This document shows, in pieces, positions 12,108 to 23,145 of a stretch of DNA of 64,000 bases. The position numbers and the translations under genes were made by a program. The stretch comes from Atrina japonica (taxonomy: Eukaryota; Mollusca; Bivalvia; Pterioida; Pinnidae): NCBI GenBank assembly GCA_030159075.1, contig BROG01000455.1, forward strand, positions 62,001 to 126,000. The letters are read 5' to 3'. The notes under the pieces were generated by a model that was given only the letters and a program-made list of their open reading frames with translations, was not told the origin of the DNA and did no database searches. How positions within the stretch are numbered: the stretch's first letter is position 1; each line of letters starts with the position of its first letter.

Positions 12108-12225
12108 TGTCTGTAAACTCGTGGCGAATATAATCGGTCGTCAAGGGAAGCTTACTCCTCTATGGCACCTGATCTCAACTCCATATTTTTCAGAGATCCG
12201 TCTTATCTCCTATACAGTCTTCAAA
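12108..12225 (+). mobile_element. PLE-type 3'-tail fragment
   Basis: Diverged copy of the tail: CTGTAAACTCGTGGCG, GGTCGTCAAGGG, CTTACTCCTCTATGGCACCT. No coding part remains. Confidence 0.6.
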
Positions 12226-12360
12226 TTCTTCCGACGTTAATCAAACTGGTGACTGTGAATTTTATCTTATATTCTCAATCGGTTTCAAACAAATAAAACC
12301 AATGCAAAGTGCAAGGAAAAAATGGATTTTATTACTGTATATAATGTTGGTATTAGTTTC

Positions 12361-12374
12361 ATCATCATAATCAT

Positions 12375-12406
<32 letters not shown>

Positions 12407-12413
12407 TCATCAT
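12361..12413. repeat. ATC/AGC trinucleotide microsatellite
   Basis: TCA repeats flank seven AGC repeats. Minus-strand open frames with poly-Asp, poly-Ala or poly-Leu are products of this repeat. Confidence 0.85.
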
Positions 12414-12473
12414 CGAACAGAGTAGGAGATTGTAAAACAAAATTGGAATCCAATATTCTACATGTGTATACAA

Positions 12474-12476
<3 letters not shown>

Positions 12477-12549
<73 letters not shown>
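12477..12549. repeat. (AT)n microsatellite
   Basis: About 70 bp of pure AT repeat. Confidence 0.95.
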
Positions 12550-12555
<6 letters not shown>

Positions 12556-12826
12556 CATACATAAAATGACGTAATTAAGAATTACAAAAAATATCAATAT
12601 GTTAATGCAAGTCACTTTAGATATCTTGCGACAATTTGGTCTCTTCACATCAGTAAACAGGAAAATTGATAGCTATAAAACTGTATATTCTGTTTATTTT
12701 CAAAGGTTTGAATTTATTAGACGTATTACATTAATATGTATATATAATGGTGAGATTCCAAACCTATACATATTCATTTATCATTTATATATTTATCAAA
12801 TTTATATCCTAAAGATATATACAATT

Positions 12827-12883
12827 ATCATGCTCCCACTTTTAAAACCCCTAGTAAATAAAAAAAAAGTGGGAACATGATAC
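12827..12883. repeat. Short inverted repeat
   Basis: ATCATGCTCCCACTTTT and AAAAGTGGGAACATGAT form a 17-bp stem with one mismatch around a loop of about 23 nt. Rest of 12,550-13,039: nothing recognised. Confidence 0.7.
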
Positions 12884-13039
12884 GTTGTTAACTGTGATAT
12901 CTTTATTGATACGTTAGTGATATAAACTATTTCACTAATTATATATTAACATATGCAATGATTGGAACTGATGCATGAACATTATTTTATTACCGAATGT
13001 AAAACTTGGATGAACAAAGTTAAAAATACATATTTTACA

Positions 13040-13385
13040 GTAACGTTGAAGTATAAAAATCTCACATACCAAAGAACAGAACTTCTGGAGTTGATGCACA
13101 CATAAATCTGGTGAAAACTAGACAAACACAGACCAAAGGTGGGATCAGGTGCCATCCTCACTGCCAGACATGGAGTATGGCGATATCTTTAGATATTTAT
13201 TTTTTAGGGATGTAATCAGTTAATATGACGTATCAGCTGTATAGCATCTAGGTAAGAGGTATCGAAAAATATGTGCTATCAAATAGAGAACTGATTATTC
13301 CCAGACGAAAGTTAATGCCTACTTCCGGAGAGCACCTGACTCCGTCTCGATATTTTCAGAGGTTGGTGTTTTACAATATCCTGAG
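13040..13385. mobile_element. Two decayed PLE-type 3'-tail fragments in opposite orientation
   Basis: 13,040-13,165 is the tail on the minus strand (on + it reads ATAAAAATCTCACATACCAA, then AAGGTGGGATCAGGTGCCAT). 13,318-13,385 is a weaker plus-strand copy (CTACTTCC, GCACCTGACTCC, TCAGAGGT). The sequence between them is unassigned. Confidence 0.5.
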
Positions 13386-13621
13386 AGTTTATATATATAT
13401 TGACGCAAGAACTCGGGCTCTCTGTATCACATGCATGTGTAATCATACAGTTATAATACGGAGTTCGGTACGCCCGTCCAATACGTAACGCCCTATTACA
13501 CTACAATTTGATACAGTTTCCGTCGGAGCTACTTTTCTAAATGGAATTCAAGTCATTCAAAATATTTGATGAGGTCTTTAAAAGCGCAATTAACATTATA
13601 TTTGTTTACACCTATAAATAT

Positions 13622-13813
13622 AAAAGTGACATGTAATAAATACAAAACAACACAAATGTCCCTATCTTATCATCAGACTGCACTTGATCGTTGTAGCGGA
13701 TGGATTCAACTCGAGCTACGCTCTCGTTGAATCTATCCGCTATAACGATCGCATGCATTCTGATGATACGTATGGAAACATATGTGTAGTTTTGTCTATA
13801 TATGTCATCGCAA
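13622..13813. repeat. Long imperfect hairpin (about 190 bp)
   Basis: Symmetric around 13,717. The inner arms GATCGTTGTAGCGGATGGAT and GATCGTTATAGCGGATAGAT (reverse strand) match closely, and similarity continues outward through ATCATCAGAMTGCA and ACAAAACWACACAWATG. This explains the mirror-image open frames on both strands. No element ends are obvious. Confidence 0.8.
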
Positions 13814-13829
13814 TTGTACATCATCAGAT

Positions 13830-14961
13830 TGTATTCACCATGAGCAACATACTTAAATTTTTACGTCAAAAATCATTACAGAAAAAATTGTCTTTACGCT
13901 GCAAATGATCTTTGAACAGTTAACAAAATACTGAAATCGAATAAAAACGGCAACGTTGATGAAATGGCCCAATTACTCAAGGTACTTGTGAGTATGAATA
14001 AATAGATACATGTATTAGTATATCACAAAATAATGATATTAATCAAATTTTACTTCTCATCTGACCCTTCGCTTTAAATTTTCAACCGTCAACACTAAAC
14101 TTTGCAAAGTTATATCTTTTTCATCAACTCAGTTTCGCTTATTCATTGCAAAACCATTGTGTACATAATGCAAGTGTTTTTAATATCCATAAGATACTGT
14201 GGCATACATTGTTTGAATTAAATGATAAATTTCTTAACTTACTTCTAAATAATTGAATAATCAAAGAAAGGTAACTCCAACATAGAAAAATAAAACTGCC
14301 CACAATTTGAATTTTCAACTTCTGTGCAAATGTTTATCAAATATTTACCTTTGTTATAAATCATCATTAACAGCAGGAGGTCGATATAATAAGTATGACA
14401 GAAAATAGACAATTATTCTTCTGTATCTGTCCTGTCTGATATATCTTATTTTCTCAAATAAAACATACAACATTACTACTGTATATTTTATTTGATAAAA
14501 TAAGATATTTCAGAACGGACAGAACTTAATAGTTTAATGTATAAAGATTTGCTTTTTTTATGGGCATTAAAGCTGCCATAATAGAATTTTTTGTATTAAA
14601 AGTTTCAGATATTTGATGTTTTGTATAAAAAAAATTGTTTCTAAAAATCCCGGGCTGAAAAAAACGTAAATTAAATGTTATAATGTCGCAATTTCTGAAA
14701 AAAAAATCGAATGTGAAGAGTGGGTGAGTAAATATTGTATTCTTTTATGGATCGAATAAATATCAATTCTCGGCGTACCTCATTCATCCTTGATAATAAA
14801 TGCATGCATTGTTGAAATTTTCTGCGGCAATAAATGAATCCTTTTAGTTTTTAATCACAGTTTATGTCTAATCGCCTGTAATCTATAATTTCAGCATCAT
14901 AACCATCATATTATTTTGAGAGTGTAAATTAATGGCAGCGTATTAGTTTCACCCAAGAAAA
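13830..14961. other. Intergenic; contains one 42-bp hairpin
   Basis: Apart from the hairpin at 14,427-14,522 (listed separately), nothing was recognised. Confidence 0.4.
14427..14522. repeat. Hairpin with 42-bp arms and 12-nt loop
   Basis: Left arm 14,427-14,468 and right arm 14,481-14,522 are complementary at 37 of 42 positions (shared cores ATATCTTATTTT and TCAAATAAAA). The size resembles a microRNA precursor, but it is AT-rich with a plain stem. Could equally be a remnant of a foldback element. Confidence 0.75.
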
Positions 14962-15336
14962 AAATTTATCTCCTACGTAAGACTTATCGACTACGTAAGA
15001 CTTAGTATCTCCTATGTAAGACTTATCAACTCTTACGTAAGACTTATTTTCTTCTACTTATTATCACCTACGTAAGACTTGTTTCTCCTACGTAGGACTT
15101 AGTATCTCCTACAAAAGAGTTAGTATCTCCTACGTAAGATTTATTATCACCTAAGTAAGACTTATATACTAAGTCTTACATTGGAGACAATAACTCCTAC
15201 GTAGGAGTTATAAGTCTTACGTAGGAGATAATAAGTCCTACGTAGGAAATAATAAATCCTTCGTAGGAGATATTAAGTCTTACGTAGGAGATAATTAGTC
15301 CCACGTAGGACGTACGAAGTTTACGTAGGAGGTATT
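14962..15336. repeat. Direction-switching array of TACGTA-containing units
   Basis: About nine units of the form TCTCCTACGTAAGACTTATTA (21-24 bp) run on the + strand to about 15,170. About eight units of the reverse complement (AGTCTTACGTAGGAGATAAT) follow to 15,336. Each unit centres on the palindrome TACGTA. The two halves together form a giant foldback. No CDS. Confidence 0.9.
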
Positions 15337-16138
15337 TTTTTACTAGGGTGATACTAATACGTTGCCATAGAAATTATACACTAGTATCCGGAAAAGATTG
15401 TATAAAAAATGGAATAACAAAACGAAAACACCTTCCATTCCAACTCGATTTCATCAATCTCTTACACAGAGTTGTCGGTCCTTGCACTCTCACTTTGTGT
15501 AATACTGTTACAAGGGAGAAAACTGCTATAAATAATTTGTCGCTTTTATCCATCGAGACCTCTACGTTTCACAAAGGATACATCAAATAGGCCTATAGCT
15601 ATGTTAGAGAAATAACATCTTTAAAATGAATACTCCTAAACTCTGAATTAATGTCATGTATTAACCATTGATGACACATATTCCTCTAAACATTTTAACA
15701 TACAACAATAGCGGACAAATTTGTTTTTATAAATTGTATAATTGCATCACCAGCTGCAAGGTAACATCATCATGATGTTGTCAATCAATGATACAACTTC
15801 CTTCAAGGTATACCCCATATCATGAACGGACAGTGACGTCATTTACTAATATTATTAACATTGTTTTATTACTAGTAAAATCAAATTCACTATCGTCCGT
15901 TTATGAATTAAATTTATTCTTTCACAGATTTCTGTAAAATATTTGAGGTTTTAATATAAAGTGCTTTGAAAGTTACACCATATTTGATATGAACATGGGT
16001 TAAAAAGCTACAGAGTTTAACACTCACGTTCTTTTACAAATGAAATTGTGAACAACTCTTAAATCCAAGGCTTTTAAATTATTTTATTTTTTTAGCCCAT
16101 ATAGTTATTTTAATATATACAATTACCAACTTTTTTAA
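15337..16138. other. Intergenic with a solo MITE end
   Basis: 15,452-15,488 (CAATCTCTTACACAGAGTTG, TCGGTCCTTGCA) matches the terminal repeat of the MITE-like element at 59,303-59,655. A partial inverted repeat (ATGAACGGACAGTGACG and ACTATCGTCCGTTTATGAA) lies at 15,822-15,905. Otherwise nothing. Confidence 0.5.
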
Positions 16139-16330
16139 ATACTGTATTTAAATTAGCGCACTCATATTTTAGCGGTCTAACGGGGTATAGACTTATTAGC
16201 GCAATCTTAAATTCGCGCAAGTAATTTCATTAGCTTTGTCGTGTACAGAATGACAGGATGGAGAAAATTTAGCACTGCCCTTGAATTAGCGCAATGATTT
16301 GAGAGCGAAAGGCGCTAACAGTAGAATACC
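16139..16330. repeat. TTAGCGCAA-rich dispersed repeat
   Basis: Begins ATACTGTATTTAAATTAGCGC and has several TTAGCGCAA/TTCGCGCAA motifs. Similar ACTGTA-led, GCG-containing stretches occur near 46,206, 52,155-52,400 and 54,010, suggesting one diverged family. Confidence 0.4.
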
Positions 16331-16420
16331 GCTAGAATAAGTACACGTACAGTAATTGAATTGTTGATTTATATCCAGCCAAAACGAATTCACTTATATG
16401 GAAAAGTAATTTTGACTCGT

Positions 16421-16610
16421 GGCTATGGACTGGTGCAAATGCCGTGATGTTTCTTTTACGTGTTCCACCTACTGTAACAAGAGGTCCGTGACTTTCCCTG
16501 TTAATGCCGAGTACTTGATAAAGGAATGGACACTGCCTTTTTTAAGTCGATGAATTGCACGGGGCCTTCCATCTCCACGTCGAGTGCTCTACCACTAGAC
16601 TTCCACAAGA
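16421..16610 (-). mobile_element. tRNA-derived SINE, family C
   Basis: On the minus strand the head has a tRNA-like A box within GGAAGTCTAGTGGTAGAGCA. A body with GTCCATTCCTTTA, CTCGGCATTAACAGGG and GCATTTGCACCAGTCCATAG follows. Related partial copies: 48,001-48,115 and 57,120-57,280, both minus, in GMC introns 1 and 10. Confidence 0.7.
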
Positions 16611-16842
16611 GGTTACCCATGATAATACATCTAATATCATATAATTTGTTTCAATGGAGATTACTCTATCCACTTTAACTAGTACTAAAATCCAATTTAA
16701 TACCATGAAAAATGGCGATTTGAATTACGCCATGATAACGTTTTATGACAATAATATGGCATTGATCTTGTAAATGGAATATGTAGGTGCATGGACACCG
16801 GTATCCTAGTCGGGAATACCTCAGCAGGTTTATTCTGTGCTG

Positions 16843-16862
16843 CAAAAAAAAAAAAAAAAAAA
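16843..16862. repeat. Poly(A) run
   Basis: About 20 A, interrupting nothing recognisable. Possibly a retroposon tail. Confidence 0.6.
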
Positions 16863-16984
16863 GATGAGAGCGGAATACGACGATTTCCATATTAACACAA
16901 AAGTCTGATTTATCCCAGCACTAAGTATATGTTTTGAAATGTTTATGTGACTATTGCAAAAACTAGCAGTATCATTTTTTCTTA

Positions 16985-17135
16985 TTCTTCATTTAATTTC
17001 TCAAAAGCTAAGATATTCATTTTACAGTGGGTACTTTTAGACGGATTTGGTAATACATTGAGATTTATTATAATATTTGGCCTTGTATGATAACACGTTT
17101 TCTTTCGGAAAAATTTCCTTTATATTTGAATGCAG
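16985..17135 (+). repeat. Fragment of the hammerhead-associated repeat family
   Basis: CAAAAGCTAAGATATTCATT, TTTACAGTGGGTACTTTTAG, ACGGATTTGG and ATTTGGCCTTGTATGATA match the reverse complement of the tandem repeat at 35,679-36,756. The part that would hold the ribozyme is not recognisable here. Confidence 0.7.
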
Positions 17136-17214
17136 AAATGATTATGACTGTGACCTTTTAAATAAAATACCAATTTGATCGATAATTAGATTTAAAAAAA
17201 AAAAAACACTTTCC

Positions 17215-17415
17215 TGGTTTGCTGGGACACACATTAGGAAACCCCCATTCATGTGGCAATATTTGTAAAAATACTTACTCACGTATGCAAATGTGGCACA
17301 TGAACGCGTTTACTCACGTAAACAAATTTACACCTCGAGCAAACGTAAATTTACTTGTGTACAAATTTGCACGCTATGCAAATATGGCACATGAACGCAT
17401 ATCAAATGTACTGAT
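17215..17415 (+). repeat. Internally repeated segment related to 19,070-19,415
   Basis: TATGCAAATGTGGCACATGA and TATGCAAATATGGCACATGA recur 90 bp apart. The sequence is rich in CAAATTTAC motifs shared with the duplicated block near 19.1-19.4 kb. Confidence 0.6.
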
Positions 17416-17642
17416 GTAAGTAATTTTGATAGTAACTGTCAAATTCTCACTTCCACATGAGGAAAACATACCTGTCTACGCGACAGCTCATTTCAAAATA
17501 ACCAGATATTCTCCTGAGACGCCTAGGATACTGTACACAAATAACAAAAACACTGAATAAAGTGAAAGACTCGGTCAGCGCTAATTTATTACAATAATTA
17601 TCACAACAGCATGTGTCCTTCAAGTTACACACAAAAAAATAT

Positions 17643-17914
17643 GCACATGTTTACACATGATCAAAAGTTACAACCAGAGTTACACCCTGTTCCTGTAAAC
17701 GTATATGGGCAAAAAACTAACAGGGATAAATAAAAATTTGAGTTGAAAATTCATTTTACGTGCAAAAGTCAAAGCGTTAACACGTCAAATGACCGAAAAC
17801 TCGCTTGTTACCCATTATACTCAAACGTAAAAAACAAAGAAAGCGCCTACTACAGTATCTTCGATCAGGAGAAAATAATGCCATTCTTATTCGCCAACTC
17901 AAACGAGTAGAATT
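17643..17914 (-). repeat. 272-bp dispersed repeat, copy 2
   Basis: Reverse complement of 9,379-9,650 over its whole length, with short mismatches only. The ends are the same on both copies, which marks it as a discrete mobile unit or a segmental duplication. Confidence 0.85.
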
Positions 17915-18004
17915 ATATTAATATTTGAACTTGCCGAGAAAGTCAGTATTATTTCAATCGTGATTTTCTGAGGACTAATGGCAACACGATCTCTTGTTTG
18001 TTCT

Positions 18005-18147
<143 letters not shown>

Positions 18148-18699
18148 TGTTTTGGGGTTTTTTTTAGGCCAGAGGGACTATAGTTTTGTGTTATGTATTT
18201 TCGTCCGTTCCTCCGTCTTTATTTTTGTCCAGGGACATATCCTCAATAGACCTTTTCCGATTGTTCCGTTCCGACATGGTTCGTAATAACAGTATGCACT
18301 TTCAACAGAAAATGTGTCCTACATAATTTCCGGTTGATGAGTTTATCGCATAGGTGACCAGAAATATAATGAAAGGAGTCAGATTTGAGAAGTAGCCTAA
18401 AGGAAAAGTATGGCACTTGTCAACTTTACAAGAATGAACTTCCCCACTCAAATGACTTGAAACAAGACATAATTTAATGTATTTCGAAACCGGAAATAAC
18501 CTAGGTCACATTTCTATTGACGTTGCGCGATCGGAGTACAAAATATTCCACAAAACTGAACGGAATGTTACAACTAGAAAAGGGTATATTGTGTCATTAG
18601 CCTGGGTTCATGGCCCAACCACCCTTCGTCGATTCTGACAGCGTTAGCATCAGTTAGCCAGGATCCCAGGCAATTACTTCATAGCTTCCTTAGTTGTGT
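18148..18699. other. Intergenic, nothing recognised
   Basis: No coding exon or repeat seen. An inverted CCTGGGTTCATGG/CCAGGATCCCAGG pair at 18,602-18,672 might mark a small element. Confidence 0.35.
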
Positions 18700-18915
18700 T
18701 CCTACCACCCTTGCTTTTAGTATTACTCCCTTTTGTTGATTTTAATTTTCTGGGTCATATCTGAATTATTACTTCACTTTGGCTCCCCATATTTGTTCCA
18801 ATTATGTATCTTAAGAAGACGGAATGTCGCACACAAAAAATTGCACTCCTACCACCCTTATTTCTAGAATTTCGCCCTTTTGATTTGTTATCTTGGCGGT
18901 ATGACCTAACAATTA
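18700..18915. repeat. Approximate direct duplication
   Basis: CCTACCACCCTTGCTTTTAG near 18,703 recurs as CCTACCACCCTTATTTCTAG near 18,848, each followed by a CGCCCTTTTG/CTCCCTTTTG stretch. Confidence 0.5.
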
Positions 18916-19069
18916 TCCTTGTTTTATATCATATTTTATTTTTGCCAGTGTCAAACTATTGACAAAATTGGAAACGTTTCTTTATTCATTTTTATCTTTT
19001 CGATCCATTGTCAATCAATTAATTCTGACAGTTTGCTCAAGTCTGATAAGAAATTTGCATTTGAATGTT

Positions 19070-19415
19070 TCTGCTTAGTAAAACGAATGCAAATAACAAT
19101 TTTACACTCTCTTTTTTTCACGTGTATGCATAGCAAATTTACTTTTACAATACATGAGTAAATTTACACGCAAATTTACTCCAGGAGTAAAAAAATTAGC
19201 CACATGAACGGGGCATTTATACTTTGGCATTCAAAGGGGGCATACATCATTTTCGCCCCCACTGAATCCGCCACTGTGATGCTTCTGTTTAGTAAAACCA
19301 AGTGCAAATAACAAATTTACACACATGCTATTTTTTCCACGTGAACGCATAGCAAATTTCCTTTTACATATCATGCAAATTTACTCCTGGAGTAAAAGTT
19401 GGCCACATGAACAGG
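19070..19415 (+). repeat. Direct duplication of about 140 bp
   Basis: The block from TTCTGCTTAGTAAAACGAA to GGCCACATGAACRGGSC occurs at about 19,070-19,216 and again at 19,278-19,415. Between them is an insert ending in GAATCCGCCACTG, a hAT-type end motif. Confidence 0.7.
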
Positions 19416-20098
19416 CCTTATGACTATATTAAGTAAAGTCGATATTTGACACAATTTGATAAGTTTGGTATCATTTAAATTGTAGTGTTACAATATAGTT
19501 ATTTTAAAACACATTGTAACCTACACATTATCTCAATGTTTGTAGTACAGATAGATCGCTTAGACCTTTTACAAATAATTATAGGTGCATGTATATACTA
19601 GTTTGAACAACCACTTTAACCTGGATACACGCAATCGAAGGCCAATGTTCGTTTCAATCTTGTGAGAATGGTGGTTTTTAATAAAGTTCGTTTACCTTTA
19701 TCTGTGTTTACTCACCTGTAAAATCACCCATGTGTGACGTCGAAGTATCGATTGCGTACAAAGATACGTTGACAAGAGGTAATTTGGGAAGAGAACCTGA
19801 AAATGCAAAAGGACAACATTTTCAGTATAAGCGAGAAAAGCAAAAACAAAAAACCTAGAGTAATATGAAATTGATTGTCAATTTGACCATATTGACAACA
19901 GATAAATCTAACTAAAGGATGCATAAACAACTACGTCTCTATCTGTTGTTTTTGTTGATGATGATGTTGTTATTTTGGTGATGATGATGATTATGATAAT
20001 GATGACAAAAACGACGAGAATGATGATGGAAATATAAAAACAACAGTATTTTGTACTATAAGAATGAATCTTTTTATATAATTTTGAAAAAAGTCGAT
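19416..20098. other. Intergenic, nothing recognised
   Basis: Contains a GATGATGAT-rich patch near 19,955-20,030. No gene seen. Confidence 0.4.
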
Positions 20099-20099
20099 A

Positions 20100-20150
<51 letters not shown>

Positions 20151-20309
20151 CGATATATAAATATATATATATATTATATATATATAATAACATATATATA
20201 TATAATAAAATACATAGAAAAGGCAACATTATTATTATTTTTTGCAAAATGAATGTTAATTAAGTATTTGAATAAAAGTGATATATATATATATATATAT
20301 CTTAATTTC

Positions 20310-20350
<41 letters not shown>
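20099..20350. repeat. Interrupted (TA)n arrays with an embedded 80-bp duplicate
   Basis: TA repeats at 20,099-20,206, 20,280-20,300 and 20,315-20,350. The sequence 20,207-20,290 recurs at 22,185-22,270, also beside TA repeats. Confidence 0.85.
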
Positions 20351-20353
<3 letters not shown>

Positions 20354-20505
20354 GATTGTTTTTCATTTTTTGGAATGCATCGAGTATATATGCAATGGAT
20401 TATGAAAATAAAATTCTGTGCAGCACGAAGTCCTACACATTGATTTTTTTCCATAATCCATTGCATTTATACTCGATGCAGTCCAAAAAATGAATAACAA
20501 TCCTT
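20351..20505. repeat. Foldback hairpin with arms of about 55 bp, within TA repeats
   Basis: Left arm 20,351-20,408 and right arm 20,445-20,505 are inverted copies (AAGGATTGTTTTTCATTTTT; CATCGAGTATA; TGCAATGGATTATG) with a loop of about 36 nt. TA-rich sequence flanks both ends, as expected for a MITE inserting at TA. Confidence 0.8.
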
Positions 20506-21549
20506 ATATTTATATATATTACCATTTTCTGTGAATCTGTAGTCAGCTGGTTATGAAATTCAATCTATGTAATTGGCTTTGCGGTAGAAGTTTTTTCATA
20601 TGACGTAACAGCTAAACAGCTGTGTGAGACGAGAAGTAGTTCCCCTTTTCTCTCCGAAAATACTAAATGAAATTAAGATTTATTTTCTTATTTTTATATC
20701 ATTTTGAAAGAAAATAGTGATATGGAAAATTTTGAATAAGTGTCAGATTTGTTTTTAAGTTATTTTTGAATATTCGTCTGCTTGGTAACCGGAAGGTTAA
20801 ATAAGAGAATTGAAAATGCGAAATGACTGCGCCCATGAGTATGCTGTATAATGTATTTACAACAAATTTGCGTTTGGATTCTGATATTTTATCAATGGGA
20901 TATACTATAGAAAGTTTGAGAGTGACTTACAAGAAGTGAGGCAGCTAATATTCTTCATGACAACTGAAAGTAGCCATTTTATTTGACATTTTTTTACCAA
21001 TCAGCTGGGAATCATGATGACTGATTGGTACGTAACCTACGTAAGTAGGCCTATTTCACACGACCTGATTTCACACGATGCGGTTGACGAATTGTTTCTG
21101 ATAGGAATATCCAGTGAAGGGAAACAAATCGACTTGTTTATCAAGAGATGCTTGACAAAGTTGCACTAGGCTTTATTCTCTTTTTTCTGTTGTAACTATG
21201 GAGCGAAGTTTCATCTCTGTGCCAGACGGTGGTCTGTGGTTCTGGTCATAACATGACCTAGATATATCGCGATATGGGCCTGTAGGCTGTACAATGTGCT
21301 ACAGATGTAGTCTCGTGTTTCCGATTTCTTTCTGTGATTTTTATTTGTTTTGTGGTAGGCCTAATGTATGGCTTTTGAGATTAAATATATAAGAAATAAA
21401 TATGTGATATTCTAATCTTTATTGATTCGTTCATGTATTCTTACGCTGAAAAGTAAAGCGGTTAATACTAGGGGCATGTGACTGCATTTACCAGAATATA
21501 CAAAATATCGCTCTATATACTTGCAATGAAGGGAACTGCAGTCGGTATG

Positions 21550-21551
<2 letters not shown>
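20506..21551. other. Intergenic, nothing recognised
   Basis: No convincing exon or shared repeat seen. Confidence 0.4.
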
Positions 21552-21619
<68 letters not shown>

Positions 21620-21630
21620 ATATATATATA
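21552..21630. repeat. (AT)n microsatellite
   Basis: About 79 bp of AT repeat immediately next to the 3' tail of a minus-strand PLE copy. Similar AT runs abut the tail copies at 7,890 and 50,578. Confidence 0.95.
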
Positions 21631-21631
21631 A

Positions 21632-22165
21632 AATCTCATATCTTCATGATGTCCAGGATACATATACAAATCTGATGAATAGTGGACAAACACGGACCTG
21701 TGGAAATCCGGAGGTGGGATCGGGTGACATGGAGGAGTAATCATCCCCCATTGGCCGGTCACACCTGCGGTCCAGTCAAATTTAAATGAAATGGATGAGG
21801 ACGAAATCCTCGTCACAATCGGTACAGACAACTCAACAGCCACTGTACAACAGAAACTCAACATTTCATTTAGTGAAACAAAGTAATCGCAAACAAGACC
21901 ATTATACCGACTGTAAATTTACAGAACGTTGACATCAAACGCTGTTTTCTATACCCCTGTGCCGATAACTAGTCAGTAAGTAGTGTATCTCTGTACATGT
22001 ATATGAAATGTTCATATGTTGATCACACCCTGGCATATTGGATCATTTGCGTGACACAAACACCATATGCAGGTGATTGAGGGATATTACTATTTAAATG
22101 TGAAAAATTTACAATAGGGAAACTGAAATCGTAAAGTTTGTCGTGTAGCCTGATTGAATACACAA
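21632..22165 (-). mobile_element. Degraded PLE-type copy
   Basis: Minus-strand translation gives a diverged LYDFSFPIVNFSHL and SNIPQSPAYGV, then a frameshifted C-terminal end and the usual 3' tail (on +: GGTGGGATCGGGTGACATGG, ACACCTGCGGTCC). Several frameshifts; inactive. Confidence 0.8.
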
Positions 22166-22184
22166 ATATTTTCAAGTATAGATT

Positions 22185-22258
22185 AAAATACATAGAAAAG
22201 GCAACATTATTATTATTTGAGTGCAAATGAATGTTAATTAAGTATTTGAATAAAAGTG

Positions 22259-22270
<12 letters not shown>
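22185..22270 (+). repeat. Duplicate of 20,207-20,290
   Basis: AAAATACATAGAAAAGGCAA through AGTATTTGAATAAAAGTGAT is shared with the first copy almost unchanged, 1.98 kb apart in direct orientation. Confidence 0.85.
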
Positions 22271-22396
<126 letters not shown>

Positions 22397-22439
22397 CTTG
22401 ATAGCATGTATTAGAGCTTGACATTCAAGACTTTATGAA

Positions 22440-23145
22440 GACATCTGATTCTATAAATATGTTATAATTTAATTATCAACTCTACAATACTGATTATTTT
22501 TATGGTGCCTCCAAAAACAAAACTTACTTCATTTATGATAAAAGGAGTATCAAGAATACCCAAGAAGGCCCCCAAATATTTAAGTAAGTTTTGTACTTCT
22601 TTGCATTCCCATAAAATATGAATAATTTGGTTCTCCTTCAGAGTTGCATGTAAAGTGTACATAGGGGACTTAATACTATACCAGCCTTTAAAAGAAATGT
22701 ATCTGTCGTTAGTATTTGGTCAACAATTCTAAGCTGAAACCATTGACGTTTACTACTTTTTGTATCAGTGACTGGAATTTTGAAAATTTGAGACCAATAT
22801 AAAATGTTAGGATCAAACGTTTGAAATCACGTTTTTATTTCTGCTGAAGGGGTAGTATTTTTAATTGAGAAATTGTAAGATAGTTTTTAGCCTTTTGCTT
22901 TTCTAAGAAACATTTCAATGCCTACTGGTATAAATGGGCAAGTGACCCTTGATTCTTGGTAATTTTTTGTTGAGACAAAATTTTTAACAACTGACAATTC
23001 ACCGAAATATGTAACAAAATCAGTAGTTAGGCTATATTTATTACAAAATTCTTAATGTGTGTAAAGAATCCCTGTTTACTGTATTTAAAGAGGTCATTTA
23101 ATTTTAAAACACCCTTTTTGTACCATTCTTTTTTTCTTTTTTTTT
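22440..23145 (-). mobile_element. L1/Tx1-like LINE, 3' ORF2 fragment
   Basis: Minus-strand frames give QWFQLRIVDQILTTDTFLLK, then SPLCTLYMQL and, after a frameshift, ENQIIHILWECKEVQNLL. These correspond to the WFQYKILYRILGTN and HLFFQCYHAQQIW region at the end of the LINE at 38,742-42,052. Stops and frameshifts are present. Only the C-terminal part of ORF2 survives. Confidence 0.8.

Noticed and set aside
13684..13908. Small gene
   Set aside because: The frame follows a long hairpin and has a mirror image on the other strand.
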